A stretch of DNA of 64,000 nt from Micromonospora sp. KC723. Its GTDB lineage: Bacteria; Actinomycetota; Actinomycetes; Mycobacteriales; Micromonosporaceae. The position numbers were made by a program, and so were the translations under genes. Below, piece by piece: positions 63,287-64,000 of the stretch. A model generated the notes under the pieces. It searched no databases. It was not told the DNA's origin and saw only the letters and a list, made by a program, of their open reading frames with translations. The DNA lies in contig NZ_SMKD01000015.1 in assembly GCF_004348595.1 (NCBI RefSeq), positions 1-64,000 on the forward strand, read 5' to 3'. Numbering within the stretch: the first letter of the stretch is position 1; every line of letters begins with the position of its first letter.

Positions 63287-64000
63287 TCACACCACGGGAT
63301 CGACCTGCGTCAGGATCACGTGCAGCTGCCGCGTCGAGGGTGTCAGCCGGTATTCCGGCAACACACCCGGCCCGCACGAGGCGGTGCCGACCCCGCCGAC
63401 GGCCGCGTCCACCGAGATCCAGGTCTCGGTCGCCGCCGGCAGCTCGTGGTCGTGCCGGGTGGCGGCGACCACGGCCCGGGACCAGGGGCGGACGGTCAGC
63501 GGCAGGCCAGCCCCGCGTACCCGTAGCGCCCGTGCCCCCAGCTCCACCGTCGCGTCGTCCACGCGGCGTGCCCCGTGCTCCTGGGGGCGGACCGTCCGCA
63601 CCGCGTAGTCGTCCCGGTCGGCGACGAACGAGCCGTAGCGGGCGCCCTGACCGGTGTCCGGGTACTGCGGGCCCGGTCCCCAGCCGGTCCAGCGCACCCG
63701 CGTCGTCGGCGCGGCGAGGCGCAGGTCGATCCCGGCCCGGCCCCAGTCACAGGGCCAGGAGCCGTACGGAACGAGGGTGAGGTCGAGCGCCAGGGAGGTG
63801 CCATCGCTCGTCCAGCGCCAGGTCACGTCGACCCCGGCGTCGAGCACGGGGGGTCCGGTCCTCGTCCGTACGACGAACGCGGGCCCGTCCTCGGCTACCT
63901 CCACCAGGCGGGTGCGCAGGTCGTCCAGTCGGGCCGCGGCCCAACGGTCGGCGACGGACGGCAGTCCCGGCTCCTCCCAGGCGACGCCGCGATCGTTCTC
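63287..64000 (-). CDS. Beta-galactosidase (GH2), C-terminal part, truncated by the window edge
   Basis: The frame is open to the right edge and 238 codons are visible. The first reads NDRGVAWEEP; NDRG is the conserved start of the last third of GH2 beta-galactosidases. WTGWGPGPQYPDTGQGARYGSF, YAVRTVRPQEHG and the final SCGPGVLPEYRL are typical of the beta-gal small-chain domain. This region helps close the active site, and the catalytic Glu residues would lie upstream, outside the window. Its product would release beta-linked galactose. It may take part in galactan use with the GH30 and GH36 genes, but it is 30 kb away. Confidence 0.85.
   Translation of the reverse strand, partial: ENDRGVAWEEPGLPSVADRWAAARLDDLRTRLVEVAEDGPAFVVRTRTGPPVLDAGVDVTWRWTSDGTSLALDLTLVPYGSWPCDWGRAGIDLRLAAPTTRVRWTGWGPGPQYPDTGQGARYGSFVADRDDYAVRTVRPQEHGARRVDDATVELGARALRVRGAGLPLTVRPWSRAVVAATRHDHELPAATETWISVDAAVGGVGTASCGPGVLPEYRLTPSTRQLHVILTQVDPVV

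Overview
The window is chromosomal DNA from a high-GC filamentous actinobacterium, most probably Micromonospora or a close relative in the Micromonosporaceae. The reasons are extreme GC at third codon positions, many GTG starts, ATGA/GTGA operon overlaps, an actinobacterial SOS box, LacI-controlled secreted glycosidases, an NRPS cluster and spore-associated-protein-like genes. I see no rRNA, tRNA, CRISPR array, insertion sequence or prophage. The first gene is cut by the left edge and a beta-galactosidase by the right edge.

Layout. (1) 0-4 kb: two GH114-like (polygalactosaminidase-fold) proteins flank a nucleotide-sugar dehydrogenase and an epimerase in an overlapping operon, probably for an exopolysaccharide. 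(2) 4-11.8 kb: a transmembrane Ser/Thr kinase, a lipoprotein, a YjbR-like protein, a WYL regulator divergent from an epoxide hydrolase, a FadD-type ligase and a DUF4334 protein. (3) 11.9-33.3 kb: glycan utilisation. LacI regulator 1 precedes GH36 alpha-galactosidase, a sugar-binding lipoprotein, two permeases and a GH-A clan glycosidase. A GH5 endoglycoceramidase-like enzyme lies divergent from a five-gene peptide/oligosaccharide ABC transporter. LacI regulator 2 lies divergent from a large GH30 endo-galactanase-like enzyme. Palindromic LacI-type operators lie in front of GH36 and GH30. (4) 33.5-46 kb: a histone-H1-like protein, an SOS-controlled DNA polymerase IV, a two-component system divergent from a MacB/FtsX-type ABC exporter, an ArsR/SRPBCC operon ending in a frameshifted SRPBCC pseudogene, an AraC/VOC pair and a class II UvrA. 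(5) 46-61 kb: an NRPS locus. (6) 61-64 kb: two tandem SapA-like secreted proteins, an HTH-TM-NBR1-Ig membrane protein and the end of a GH2 beta-galactosidase.

The NRPS locus is the most unusual part. One polypeptide carries C-A-PCP-thioesterase followed by a complete MFS transporter, and its thioesterase has Cys in place of the usual Ser nucleophile. A free-standing acyl-AMP ligase, a C-A-PCP module and a discrete carrier protein follow in tight succession. The set suggests an N-acylated dipeptide that is assembled, released and exported. Three divergent condensation-like domains (two fused in one protein, one alone) flank these genes. They keep HxxxD but lack the canonical HHxxxDG, and all end in a PWPW motif. 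Their role is unknown.

Regulation visible in the DNA includes paired LacI-type palindromes, a canonical promoter with an operator at the start site of the GH30 gene, ArsR-type operators, an SOS box on dinB, a 15-bp hairpin between the sugar-binding protein and its permeases, and several TAnnnT boxes 6-8 nt upstream of start codons that suggest leaderless mRNAs.
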